Source: Emergomyces orientalis
Taxonomy: Eukaryota; Ascomycota; Eurotiomycetes; Onygenales; Ajellomycetaceae
Direction: 5' to 3'
DNA: 64,000 nt
Assembly: GCA_002110485.1 (NCBI GenBank)
Contig: MOWL01000088.1
Span: 186,001 to 250,000, forward strand
Part shown: piece by piece, positions 34,801-44,928 of the stretch
Position numbering within the stretch: the stretch's first letter is position 1
Layout of the letters: every line of letters starts with the position of its first letter
The notes under the pieces: model-generated
Database searches by the model: none
Seen by the model: the letters and a program-made list of their open reading frames with translations, nothing else
What the model was told of the DNA's origin: nothing
Translations under genes and position numbers: made by a program

Positions 34801-36946
34801 CTCTATGGAGCTAATATTTGTGGGCTATGATGGGTTCACTAACTATCGACTGGTTGACCCCTCCAACGGGCGTCTATATATATCCAAAGACGTCATATTC
34901 CAGGAGGATCTGCACCTGGCGGACCCATCGGCACCCCTCACTCAAGACCCCAAGGCTCTACCATCGGCAGCCCGACAGGCGGCTGCAGTGATTCCTTTGG
35001 CTGCCCCAAATCTAAATATAACCTCAATCTCCACCCCTACGGGCCCTGAATCTAATCTCTTTATTGAAGAAGAAATCCAACCAGATCATCCACTTTTCTT
35101 GGAGCCGACAAATAACTGGTGGATTGATTATGAAATTACAGCGAGGATTCCAACCTTTTTGGTGCAGAATGCACCTACTTCTCCAGAATCCGAGCTAGAG
35201 ATGAACACTACATTCCCCGCGAACCTGGCCACCCTTCCTGCTGCAGAGAATGCGGCCTCAGTGGGGGAGGCCTCAGTGGGGGATGAACCCGAAGACCTTC
35301 CTGGGGATCCCGAGATCATTGGGCTCCCGATTCCGAAAAACCTCACGCGTGCCAGAGCTTCCCCAGAATGGAAGTACTATTATCATGCATGCGTTAAAGA
35401 GGTTAACCGTTTAAAACAAATAGGTGCATGGCGCCTAGTGGAAAGAACCCCTGACATGACCATACTTCGCGGCCAATGGGTGTTCGATAAGAAAGTCAAT
35501 AATATGGGCAAGGTTACCCGATATAAGGCCCGCTGGGTCGTATGTGGGAACTATCAAGAGAAGGGGGTTAATTACTTCAGAACCTTCGCCCCCGTTGTAT
35601 CCGCTTCCACATCCTGAGCTCTCATGGCGATCTCGGCATCCCGAGACTGGCATGTTCTTCAAATCGATATGGTGACTGCATTCCTGAACGCTCAGCTGCC
35701 GCAAAATGAGCGTGTATATATGCATCAACCTGCTGGCTTCAAGGAGGGCCGCGGCGACCTAGTCTGTGAGTTAATACAGGGCCTCTACGGGCTCAAGCAG
35801 GCCGCTCTTTTGTGGTATGAAGAACTGTGTAAAATGCTCCTAAGAACAGGCTTTCGCGTTAGCCCATACGACGCCGGGTTATTCATTAATGACGCCCGGA
35901 AAGTCTATATAACAGTATATGTGGACGACGTGCGCCTATACGGCCCGAATATTGAAGATTTGAACTGGGCCAAGGCTGAAATAGCCAATAACTATGAGAT
36001 CAAGGATGTAGGGGACTCTAACCACTACTTGGGCATGAAGATTGAGAGAGGCTCAGATTCTCTCACACTCTCTCAACCTCTATTTGTGAAGAACCTATTA
36101 GAAGAGTTCTCTATGGAGGACTGTCATCCCACAACTACTCTCATGGAGCAGAACATTGACTTCATGAATGATAATGAGGAACCTATCGCCTACACGGCAG
36201 AATTTACCCTACACTTCTATCAATCGGGCATAGGATCTCTGCAGTATTTGGCAGCCAACACACGTCCGGATGTTAGCTTTGCGGCGGGCTTTCTCGGCCG
36301 ATTTAGCTCGCGTCCTACATCAAAGAATTGGGCGGCATTTAAGCGTACACTTCGCTATTTACAGGGCTCTGCTGATGATGGAATAACCTACTACAAGAAT
36401 GCGGACATAGAACCCGTAGAGCATGCCGATGCCGATTGGGCGGGCAGGGACCCGGGTTCCCGATCAACCACTGGCTATATCATATATATGGCCGGAGGCC
36501 CCATTGCGTGGCGTAGCTGCAAGCAGACAGGGGTCTCCAAATCATCTACAGAGGCCGAATATATTGCTTCTTCGGAGACCGCCTATGAGCTCGTTCATCT
36601 TCGGGAGCTCTTAGAGGATGTCGGCTTCGTCCCGTCCCGCCGAAATAATCTCGATGCTGAAGATTGCCCCATTCCCTCAATAGCCAATGGCCTGGCATGC
36701 ACTATCCATGCCGATAATAAGTCTGCCATAGAGCTATCCTCTAGCGAGGCCATTCCACGCCGCTTGAAACATATAGAGGTTCGGTTCCATATTCTTCGGG
36801 ATCTCACACGTAAGGGAGAGATCTCGGTCCGATACATTCCATCCACTGAGAATGCGGCGGATGGCCTAACCAAGCCACTCGGGCCACTAAAATATATGCA
36901 TTGGAAGGAGCTTATTAAAATGAGGAAGAAAGGGGTTCTAGTTTGA
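31802..36946 (+). CDS. Copia-C gag-pol polyprotein, one frame with two TGA codons
   Basis: 1,715 codons in a single unshifted frame. Gag: residues 1 to about 500, with a zinc-knuckle-like CSQCERGHYGTC (about 453). Protease: IWDSGAGCHI (about 538). GAG-pre-integrase: EWHRRLGHTG (about 734). Integrase D-D-E: TDDAMR, IHSDRGE and GVSERSV (about 825, 869, 906). RT: QWVFDKKVN, QIDMVTAFLN and VYVDDVRLYG (YVDD, about 1372). RNase H: ADADWAGRDPGSRSTTGY, STEAEYIA and ENAADGLTKPLG. In-frame TGA occurs at 32543-32545 (codon 248, after EWAPF) and 35615-35617 (codon 1272, within ASTS-ALMAIS). Both probably replace Trp. Otherwise intact. Confidence 0.92.
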
Positions 36947-37067
36947 AGAATATGTTGGGAACTGGTTTTTTAACTATCTTGTTTTTCCAGTTAATTTTGT
37001 ACATATACATAGAAGAAGGGCCTATTTCGTATGCAGCACTATGTAGTGATACTATGGTGAGTGGGGG

Positions 37068-37167
37068 TGTCGGACCTATCCGTCCGGCTTAGTAATTCTC
37101 TCTCCACCATATATAACTCCGTAGCTAGCATACCCCTTTAATCAATCAAAACATCGTACCTCTCACA
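37068..37167 (+). repeat. Copia-C 3' LTR
   Basis: 100 bp, identical to the 5' copy except C at 37120. Followed by the AAATA duplication. Confidence 0.95.
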
Positions 37168-38029
37168 AAATATTGTATTATTTTTAGAGTATTCAGGCTC
37201 ATCTTCTGTAATGTGTGTTCAACAGTGTGATCTGAAGTGATTAATTATTTTTTATATATTTAATAATTTATCACTGTTCTCTAGAGTGTTCTCCAGTTCC
37301 TGGCAACAGAAGTCTGAGAATTTGAGGTGTATGACTTGCATCACATTAAGAAATCTATATAAATTGCCTGGTTTGCTGATGAATTCATCAATATTATATT
37401 TGAGAATTAATCAGTGACAGTTCTCTTATTCTAGCAGTTATTCATTGACTGCTTGCTTTCACATCTCTGATAACTTGAAAAGTTTTAAAAAGAGATTAGT
37501 GAGTTCAATCTCTCTTTGATATTTTATCAGAGCAATGAAGCTCTTTAATTTCTTCAATATTTAATATGAATCTAGTGTTTTTGTCAGAGCTCTTTGTAGC
37601 TTTGAATCTATAATTGTTGATATATAATTGTAGAGTTTCTTGACATTTTTTATATAGATCTTATATGTCTTCATACACTGTTTATATAAGTAGAAGTGCA
37701 TATACATCATCTTCAAGTGTATTTCTTCTGTATCTGATTCATAAGATTCTGACTTTATAGAAGAGACTATGCATTCAGCATCTAAATCTGTATATTTGTG
37801 AAAGTTTAGAATTATTATTTTTATTTGAACTTTTTTATATTAATTATCTCAGTCTTTGCTAGTTCTGAGAATAATCTCATTAGTCATCACAGTCATCTTT
37901 TCAATTTTTTTGATGTGTTGAATGGTCTAATATAGAGCGTATGCAAATGGGGAGGGTTTGTATAAAATGCAGTGATATTATATACAGTAATCAATGTTTT
38001 AGGGCAGTAGTTGCACCCGGGCTCATAAC
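37168..38029 (-). pseudogene. Copia-A gag remnant and leader
   Basis: AT-rich, stop-filled sequence between the Copia-C insertion and the Copia-A 5' LTR, where gag must lie. No gag domain can be read. The last 20 bases hold the primer-binding site. Confidence 0.6.
38010..38029 (-). other. Copia-A primer-binding site
   Basis: On the minus strand the LTR is followed at once by GTTATGAGCCCGGGTG. TTATGAGCCC is the exact complement of the initiator tRNA-Met anticodon stem-loop (GGGCUCAUAA), so this is an internal-fragment primer site. It fixes both the LTR boundary and the minus orientation. Confidence 0.75.
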
Positions 38030-38450
38030 TATGAGACGAAGGATAAGACAGAGAGTGAAGCTAGCATAATATGCACATATATAGAGAGGAATTAATATAG
38101 AGATTATATTGTATTGTGATCTGTGTGCTCTGAGCTCTGAACTAGCTAAATATCTATAAGTTTTCCATGACTATTTATACCCGTGAATTCATCTTAGGCT
38201 GCCCAACAACTATCCATCAATAATATAAGTGATTTACATGCTATATTGATCATATCATGATATTCTCAGCTGAATACCTCTGACTTTGTAGAAAAATCAA
38301 TATAATGGTGAATATATTAAAGGTCGGCAAAGATGAGGGTGTATTTGATGGAGATTCCATCGGAGTTCGCCGTGTGGCAATTAGTGTGGCAATTGAACAT
38401 GTGCGTATGTCTTAGCCAACAAATGTGTGGTGATAATCTCATGTTTCACA
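38030..38450 (-). repeat. Copia-A LTR (5' LTR)
   Basis: 421 bp partner of 19520-19940, ending TTTCACA on the plus strand and followed by target duplication GTATC at 38451-38455. Confidence 0.9.
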
Positions 38451-38761
38451 GTATCCGTCACCTCGAGGACAGGTACTGGCACAAGGCTCGAGCGTTTGTA
38501 TCTGGAGGTATCTGTGCACAAACAGGGCGTGCTAAAGTTCAAGCCTCAAACGGGAAGCCTGAGCAACAGCACGTCTTGTCACATTACAGCGATGAACACA
38601 TTCCTCTTCCTGCCGTTGGCTGAGGGACGGCTTCGCAGCGGTTTGTTCCATTATATAGCGCTCCGACGTGGCTGCTGCATTTCAAAGAAATGGACTCCCG
38701 TGGGCAGTTCACCGAGATATGGTGGGATAGCCAATTTCTGCCTCCAGAGAAGTTTGTATGA
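38451..38761 (+). pseudogene. Serine beta-lactamase-like protein, 3' fragment
   Basis: Deleting Copia-A and one GTATC joins 19519 to 38456 in frame: KKLRSI then RHLEDRYWHKARAFV. Later frames give LEVSVHKQGVLKFK, then TAMNTFLFLPLAEG and RSGLFHY, and finally WLLHFKEMDSRGQF, then WWDSQFLPPEKFV and TGA at 38759-38761. This order matches the C-terminal domain of fungal beta-lactamase-like proteins (the GxYW, LKF and FLP blocks). At least two frameshifts separate the pieces, so the gene was either already dead or has decayed since. Confidence 0.65.
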
Positions 38762-39882
38762 GATAACAAGGGCTTGATTGCAACACGTAAAAGGTAGTTT
38801 GAGCGTGTTTTTGTTTATTAGAACAATAAAAAATAGAGCAACTGGGTTTTTGCTACTACCAGCAATTTTATATCCAGGAGCTTAGCCATATTGAAATGAA
38901 TTAAAAGTAATCCACAGAGTGCCACCTATGCCTGGGAGGACATAATAAATCCAGCTTTTTTGTAGCTATCCTCATCGTCAACACCATCGTTTGAATCACA
39001 TTTTGGTGAAAAACCCAGATGGATCCAGTTGGCAATCTGCAAGGTTTTGAAAGCTAGGAATCTCACAAAAAAGAGAAGGGAAAAAAAAAAAAAAAAAAAA
39101 AAAAAAGAAAAAGAAATGAGCTTTGCATGCTGAAGCGTCCTTGATCATATGTAGTATTCATTTTTTCCATAGAAATATGACCATGTCGCCTAAGAGTAAA
39201 CCCCAATTTTCAAGGTTTTCAATTTTCAAGCTGGTGGTAAGAGATGGCCTGTCGAATTGACTGTCTTTTCCAATATAATGAGTTCACAGTTCAGTTTCTT
39301 GACATCTTGGAGTCCAACAGAGCCTCCAACATAGACGATGGCACAGAGCTAGTAGCTTCAGCTCCTTTATTTAAGTTAGGTGCTGCTCATCACTGTTTAC
39401 TTTTCCATGGATAAATTGGAAGTTTTATTGGCGCCTTTTGATGCCATGTCTGAGGAACAGCATGATCTCAATCTATCATTCTGGAAGCGTGTCAAAATGG
39501 AAAAAAAGAGAGGTAAAAAGGGGGGAAAAAGTCATGATGAATTTGTAGCTATTCAAAATCTGGTCAAATACAAACCAAGATCAGCTGTATTTCCTGAGTG
39601 AGTCCCTAATAAAACATTGAAAATAGGTTAACTATTGTATTTATTTTGTTTTTTAGTTTAGTTTTGGTTGGTTTAAATATTGTCGAGGCCTCACCAACTT
39701 TTCCGACTTGTTCGAGTCTACAACCGAACAAACTTTACACTTAACTAAATACTGTAGACCTTACATCTTACAACCTGCAAACTTACAAACTTACAGCTTC
39801 ATCTCGTCACACTCAACTCGATAAAGCTCTTGCATCTCTACAATGACCCTACAGCTCCACATCTAGATCATCACCACCAGCA
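38762..39882. other. Intergenic, promoter of the IES1-like gene
   Basis: Contains a run of about 30 A (39078-39107) and no domain-bearing frame. A 73-codon frame (39380-39601) is not recognisable. The last 200 bases are CA-rich and likely the leader of the next gene. Confidence 0.4.
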
Positions 39883-42800
39883 ATGGCGAGCAGCATAATC
39901 TCCATCTCGCGCGACATCTCCCCCCAACCCGAACCCCCTATTAAGAGCACCACCTCCATTACCTCCACCAACGAGCAAGACGACCACCACGACCACCAGC
40001 AATCTACCTCCAACTCCAATGATCCGGACACAACCATGACCACGGATCCCCCCGCAGATTCCCATAATCCCAGTGGCGCCTTCGAACCCGAGAAGGACGA
40101 CCACCTCGACCACCCCAATGGCGGCTACTACGCAGGCTCCCGCAAGGACTTCCCCTTACCCGCAAACCGTTACCCGCTCCCTCGAGCCAGCGTGAATCGA
40201 CTCCTGGAACCGGAACCGGGCTCAAAGGGTGGCCGCCAGCGCAGTTATCTCGATGACCCCACACATCCCATCCAGGGCTTCTGGGCTGAGTCTGGCACTT
40301 GGGAGGACTGGCCACCCAAATCTCCACCGTCACGGGATGGCGATGGCGACGGGGATGGCGATGGCGAGCGTGATGGTGAAGGAAAGGAAGGGAGAAAAGA
40401 GAAGGCGGAGGAGGCGGAGGAGGCGGAGGAGGCAGAAGAGGCCGGGGGGGAAGAAGCCAAGGATGGTAATGGACTGTCTCAAAAAGGTGACTCGCGGTCG
40501 CAGTCGCAATCGCAGGCCCGTCGCTCCTCGGATGACCATGACGCTACCGACAATAACAAACAGAATAATACCAACAACAGCAGTTTCCACTCGGCCACCG
40601 TCAGCGCGACGGTAGGAACGCGGCGGCAGGCAAATGGCACGATCGGATCCGTGTACTCGGGCAACAAGATCCGGCATCTAAAAAAGGACGATGGCATTCC
40701 GCTGTGGCGGAAAGATATACAGTATGAGTTTCTGAAGTTGGTGTTTGAAGATAAAACTCCTGTGTTTACGCGGCTGTCGGATGGGGCGAAAGGGCTGGAT
40801 TTTGCAGATATCTACATCGACGCCATGGCGAGGAGTAGCAAGACCAGCAAGATCCTGAAGGATAAGTTGCAGAATGATAAGGCGGCGGCGATTAGTATGG
40901 CTATGGTTTGTTTGTTGGTTAATTTTGGGAGGATGAATACTACGCTTAATTGTGAGGAATCCCCCCCCCCAAGTAACATTTTTAACGGTGATATTTTTCT
41001 CTTACGAAATTACTAACCGCCCAATGATTATATAGTCTTCCCTGAGATGCGCGCTCAGCTGCGGACCTACCATTCCATTCCCTCCCTACAAGCCCACCAG
41101 GACCCAAACGCATACAAACAACTTCAAGACGCGCCCAGGCTAAAATCCATCCTAAAGGGTGCCTCGGAGGACACTGACCAACCCAACACCATCGAAAAGA
41201 TCAAGCAGACACCTATTCCCCGCACAAACCCCGTAAACCTCATTTTTGTCCTCTCACAATATGCACCACGGATCTCAGAACTACACTTCTTCGCTCCCCG
41301 CGACTTCTTTGATCTAGTCATGCGCTCCAGCCTGAGCAGCAGAAGTCGCGCGAGAGCTTTTCTGTGGCTCATGTGGTATTATTTGGAGAGTGATTTTTCG
41401 GCACACGATGCGTTGAATAATCCGTTCGGGGCTGGCCTCGTCGGCGAGGGTACTGATGGGCTCCCGCTTAAAGTGCCGGCCTTTGAACCGTTGACGGAGT
41501 CTGAGGCTGATGCGGAGAATGTGGATACAGCGGAGGAGATTCAGTACGGAGAGGAGAAGCAACGGGAGAGGAAACGTAAGTGTTTGTTCTTTGATTTTTA
41601 TTAAAGCAGCCGTGATGACTGGAGGCTTGGACTAACTTTTTCGGTGTGATAGGGATTCTGGAAGAAGAGGATACCAGTTTCAGGTCGGGCAAGAGGCCAA
41701 AGAAAAGTTCGTTATTATATGCCCATGTTTCCCATTTCTACCGACATTCTGCTGATCTGCTATACCCTAGGCCTAGCCATCGACTACACCAGTGACGATT
41801 TAACCTCCGAGCTCGGAACAGGGGATAGACAAAGCATGACGGGCCGCGCCGCTGGCGCCGATTACACTCTGGACGACGATATCGAGCTCCCCACCCGATA
41901 CCGCTCAGGACGACGCACCAAGCGCGAATCTTCCACACACCGCTCATCTCTCAGAAGTACACAGCCCCGCCGTATCGTCCTCAAGACCCGAATGGACCAG
42001 ACACCAGATACCACCTCCCCCGTCCCTCCGGGTTCAGCGCATCCAGTCCTCAGCCAATTTGGCGCCGGCCCTGGCAGTGCCGGCACAAGTTCCCGCGCCC
42101 TAGCGCCACATCAACACCATCATCAGCACCAACACCCAAGCAGCAGCAGCGCCCGCCGCCCGCGCCCTCTAACCCAACACCAACTCGCCGTCGAGCAAAA
42201 TCGCAAACAACGTGTCGATTACCTCCTCGCGCAGCGGCGGACGGAAGCACTGAAAGAAATCCGAGCACGCCGTCAGGACGAAATCCCTTTTGTGCGGGCG
42301 GGTCGGTTATTGCAGAATCTGCCTGAAGATTATGATACGGACGACGAGGATTCGTGGGGGAAGGGTGGGGTGTGCCCCCACCCTGATGAGGAGGAGGATT
42401 ATGGCGAGGCAGCGGGGTTTTATCTTTCTGTGCTGAAGAGGGCGGCGAGGAGGCTGCAGCGGTGGGATTGGGATTGTATGGTTGAGGACGCGAGGAGGAA
42501 GGTGGAGAGAGAGATGGAGAGGGAGAGGGAGAAAATGGCGGAAGCTGAGGCCGAGGCGGAAGCGGAGAGGCGGAGAGCTGCCATTGGGGATGGGGAGGAG
42601 GGCCACATCTCGTTCGTGAATGGGACGCCTAACCCCGCTGCTGAAGCTGACATCGACCACAACACCTCCCCCATCCGCCCCTCGAAACCTAAAAGCCGCT
42701 CAAGGCGGAAAGCGAAGGCTGCGGCGGTGGCGGAACCGACTGAGGAAGGAGCTGTACCGGAGAAGAAGCCTCGCGCTAGACCGGGAACCTCAAGCCGTAG

Positions 42801-43824
42801 TCGCCAGTCTACGGGTGGGCGGAAACCGCGGGCATCTACTGGACGCTCGCGGGCGAGTGGTGCGGCTGCCACTTCTGCTGCAGGCCCTACCTCCGTGGCT
42901 ACTTCTGCGGCTGCTGATGCAGCTGATGCAACTACAGATACAGTTCCGAAAATGAAGGCTGAAGAGCGCCGTGATGCCACAACTACGTCTGACCGTCTAT
43001 CCCTACCGGATGCCCCTAATGCATGCGCAACGTCGTTTTCGGACGATGCTAGTCATGCTGGTGGGGATGGGGATGGGAATGAGGTTTTGGATGACATCGA
43101 TAAGGAGTTGTTGGGTGAATTGAGTGGTGAGGGAGAAGCCCAGAAACGTCCTCGTGAGCGAAAGCGCAAACATCGTGCCCATGACGATGACGATGAGGAT
43201 GGGCATGAGCGTGCCGGTGTGCCGGCCTCAGAAGCTACCGCTGAACCTCCGGAAGGGGAAAAACAAGGGGACGGCGAAGGCGAATATGCCGAGATAGAGA
43301 TGGAAATGGAAGCGGAATCCGACGCACCGCCACCATCCTCGTCGCCGTCGGCGATACGGTCTTCTCATCATCACCGTCAACTTCAACCTCCCTCGCACAA
43401 GCAGCAGAAGATACTACGACCCGCCCCACCCCGCGCGCCAAGAGAGGATCAGCCTGAAGATTCCTCACCGCCACCGTCCATGCCAGTTGCGCCGAAACCG
43501 CGCTATTCAAGCTCTGTGATGATGTATTCTTATCGGGATAGTGATGTTGAAGGGTCTAGCTATTTGGGCGATGGGGATGAGACGATGCTTAGTGAGCATA
43601 GACAGGGACAGGGGGATGACACAGATGAGATTGAGGAGGAGGTGGATGAGGAAGAGGATGATGAGGAGGAGGAAGGCGACGGGGGGCTTTCTGGTGACGA
43701 TGACGATGATGGTGATGAGGATGGTGATGGTGATGGTGAGGGTGAGGGTGAGGGTGTTAGTTCCGAGATGGAGGTTGAAGCGGAGGTTGAGGGTGATGGG
43801 GATCAAGTTATGGCAGATGGATGA
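39883..43824 (+). CDS. IES1: INO80 chromatin-remodelling complex subunit Ies1-like protein
   Basis: Four exons (39883-40951, 41036-41575, 41653-41706, 41771-43824) keep frame and give 1,238 residues, much longer than yeast Ies1. The conserved core starts at about residue 267: KKDDGIPLWRKDIQYEFLKL, VFEDKTPVFTRL, FADIYIDAMARSSKTSKILK and MNTTLN joined across intron 1 to FFPEMRAQLRTYHSIPSLQA, then APRISELHFFAPRDFF. This region anchors the subunit in INO80, which slides and edits nucleosomes. The rest is low complexity: Asp/Gly and Glu/Ala repeats in exon 1 (40336-40450) and a long acidic Asp/Glu tail (43630-43800). Intron 3 has a weak GTTCGT donor, so exon 3 is the least certain. Confidence 0.8.
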
Positions 43825-44928
43825 TGCCTGATTCGTATTTTTTTTCTCTCCTGTATTTTTTTAATACTGCTTCTCATAAATTGGGATTTTTCTTGTTTGT
43901 TCTTTTTTATTACACTGTTCCTTTGTTGTCTTATTTGTTTGGAATCAATTGAATAATTGACATTTCGGCTAAAATAAATATACATTCCTGTAACATTTTC
44001 GTTTTCGCTCAATTATGAATATGAAAATCAGAGGGAGCATGAAGTAGATATCCAAAAAAAATAAAAAATAAAAATAGTAATAATAAAAATAAATTAAATT
44101 AAATTACCTACCTGTAACTATGCAGCTCGCGAAAAAAATTACAAGTCTCAATAAATACCATGCTATGCAATCAGCACAGTTTCCATTTCCTTTCCGAGGA
44201 AAATTCGAGAACGGGAATAATTCAATATTGATGAATAGATAAACGGATTTCGTATATCCATTGTAATATTCAGATATGCTGAATGGACGGGTTTTCACAA
44301 CTCGTTTGAGATCGAGAACTTCTGGTTTGAATTAAAAAGTGACGGATAAAAGAGGAGAGAAAATCCCGGCCGGCGTACGACAGAATTTGCATCGCGATAA
44401 GAGATATGATGACTACACCAAGTTACAGAAGAACAAGAAAGAAGGATCTAGTCACTACTGATCGGCTGGAAATCATGGGGCGGAAAATATAGGAGAACAA
44501 ATAGAAGAATAGAGTGTTAAGTAGAAAAAGAAGTGGTTCAAAGTATACATTTGGTTTTAAAAAGAAGTATTGATAAAAAGAAAATGAGAAAAGAAGAAAG
44601 AAAACTGGAAAGTAAGGGGGAAAGGATACAGGGGAGATGATGGAACTTAAAAAAAAAGGAAAGCACGAAGAAAACAAGGCAGACGACATAAGAAAAACGA
44701 AAGAAAAATAGATGAGGCCACATTAAAGCAAACCACCCGCAACCACTCTCGTCCCTGTCCCTGGGAATAACAAGAAAATTTTTAGTTTCATGCAAAGTCA
44801 TGAAACTGAACTGCATCCCGTAACCGCTCCACTTTTTTTACTTTTTTTTTGGGGTGTTTTCTTCTTCTATTTTCTTTACAAAATGTCATTATGAGTTAAC
44901 TAGTTACACGGTGGGGCTTTCAGGATAA
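43825..44928. other. Convergent 3' intergenic region
   Basis: Lies between the 3' ends of the IES1-like and clathrin genes. A- and T-rich, with no supported gene. Both 3' UTRs and polyadenylation sites must lie here. Confidence 0.5.

Larger units (their letters stand above)
31470..37167 (+). mobile_element. Copia-C: young Ty1/Copia LTR retrotransposon
   Basis: 5,698 bp with 100-bp LTRs that differ at one base (T at 31522, C at 37120, a CpG to TpG change) and a perfect target duplication AAATA (31465-31469 and 37168-37172). It has a primer-binding-site-like sequence one base inside the 5' LTR and a purine tract GAGTGGGGG before the 3' LTR. GC content and codon use are normal, unlike the decayed elements around it. 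It is the latest insertion in the nest and nearly intact. Confidence 0.95.
19520..38450 (-). mobile_element. Copia-A: outer Ty1/Copia LTR retrotransposon, host of four nested insertions
   Basis: Bounded by two direct 421-bp LTRs and flanked by duplicated GTATC. Orientation is minus: the primer-binding site adjoins the LTR at 38029 and a purine tract (TGAGGGGG on the minus strand) adjoins the other LTR at 19941-19950. After removing the four insertions, about 5.7 kb remains, a normal Copia size. In minus order the remaining pieces are gag (37168-38029), protease (30767-31469), GAG-pre-integrase (28800-29236), integrase core (22921-23179) and integrase C-terminus/RT/RNase H (19941-22570). All are riddled with stops, mostly TGA. 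It is inactive. Confidence 0.9.

Noticed and set aside
17480..35617. TGA reassigned as Trp, suggested by repeated Trp-to-TGA changes
   Set aside because: Clathrin, the purine enzyme and INSIG all end at TGA at the expected place and use TGG for Trp. TGA also replaces Arg in the transposons, which reassignment cannot explain.
39078..39107. Poly-A run as the tail of a retroposed gene
   Set aside because: No retroposed coding sequence or target duplication next to it. A-runs are frequent in this genome's spacers.
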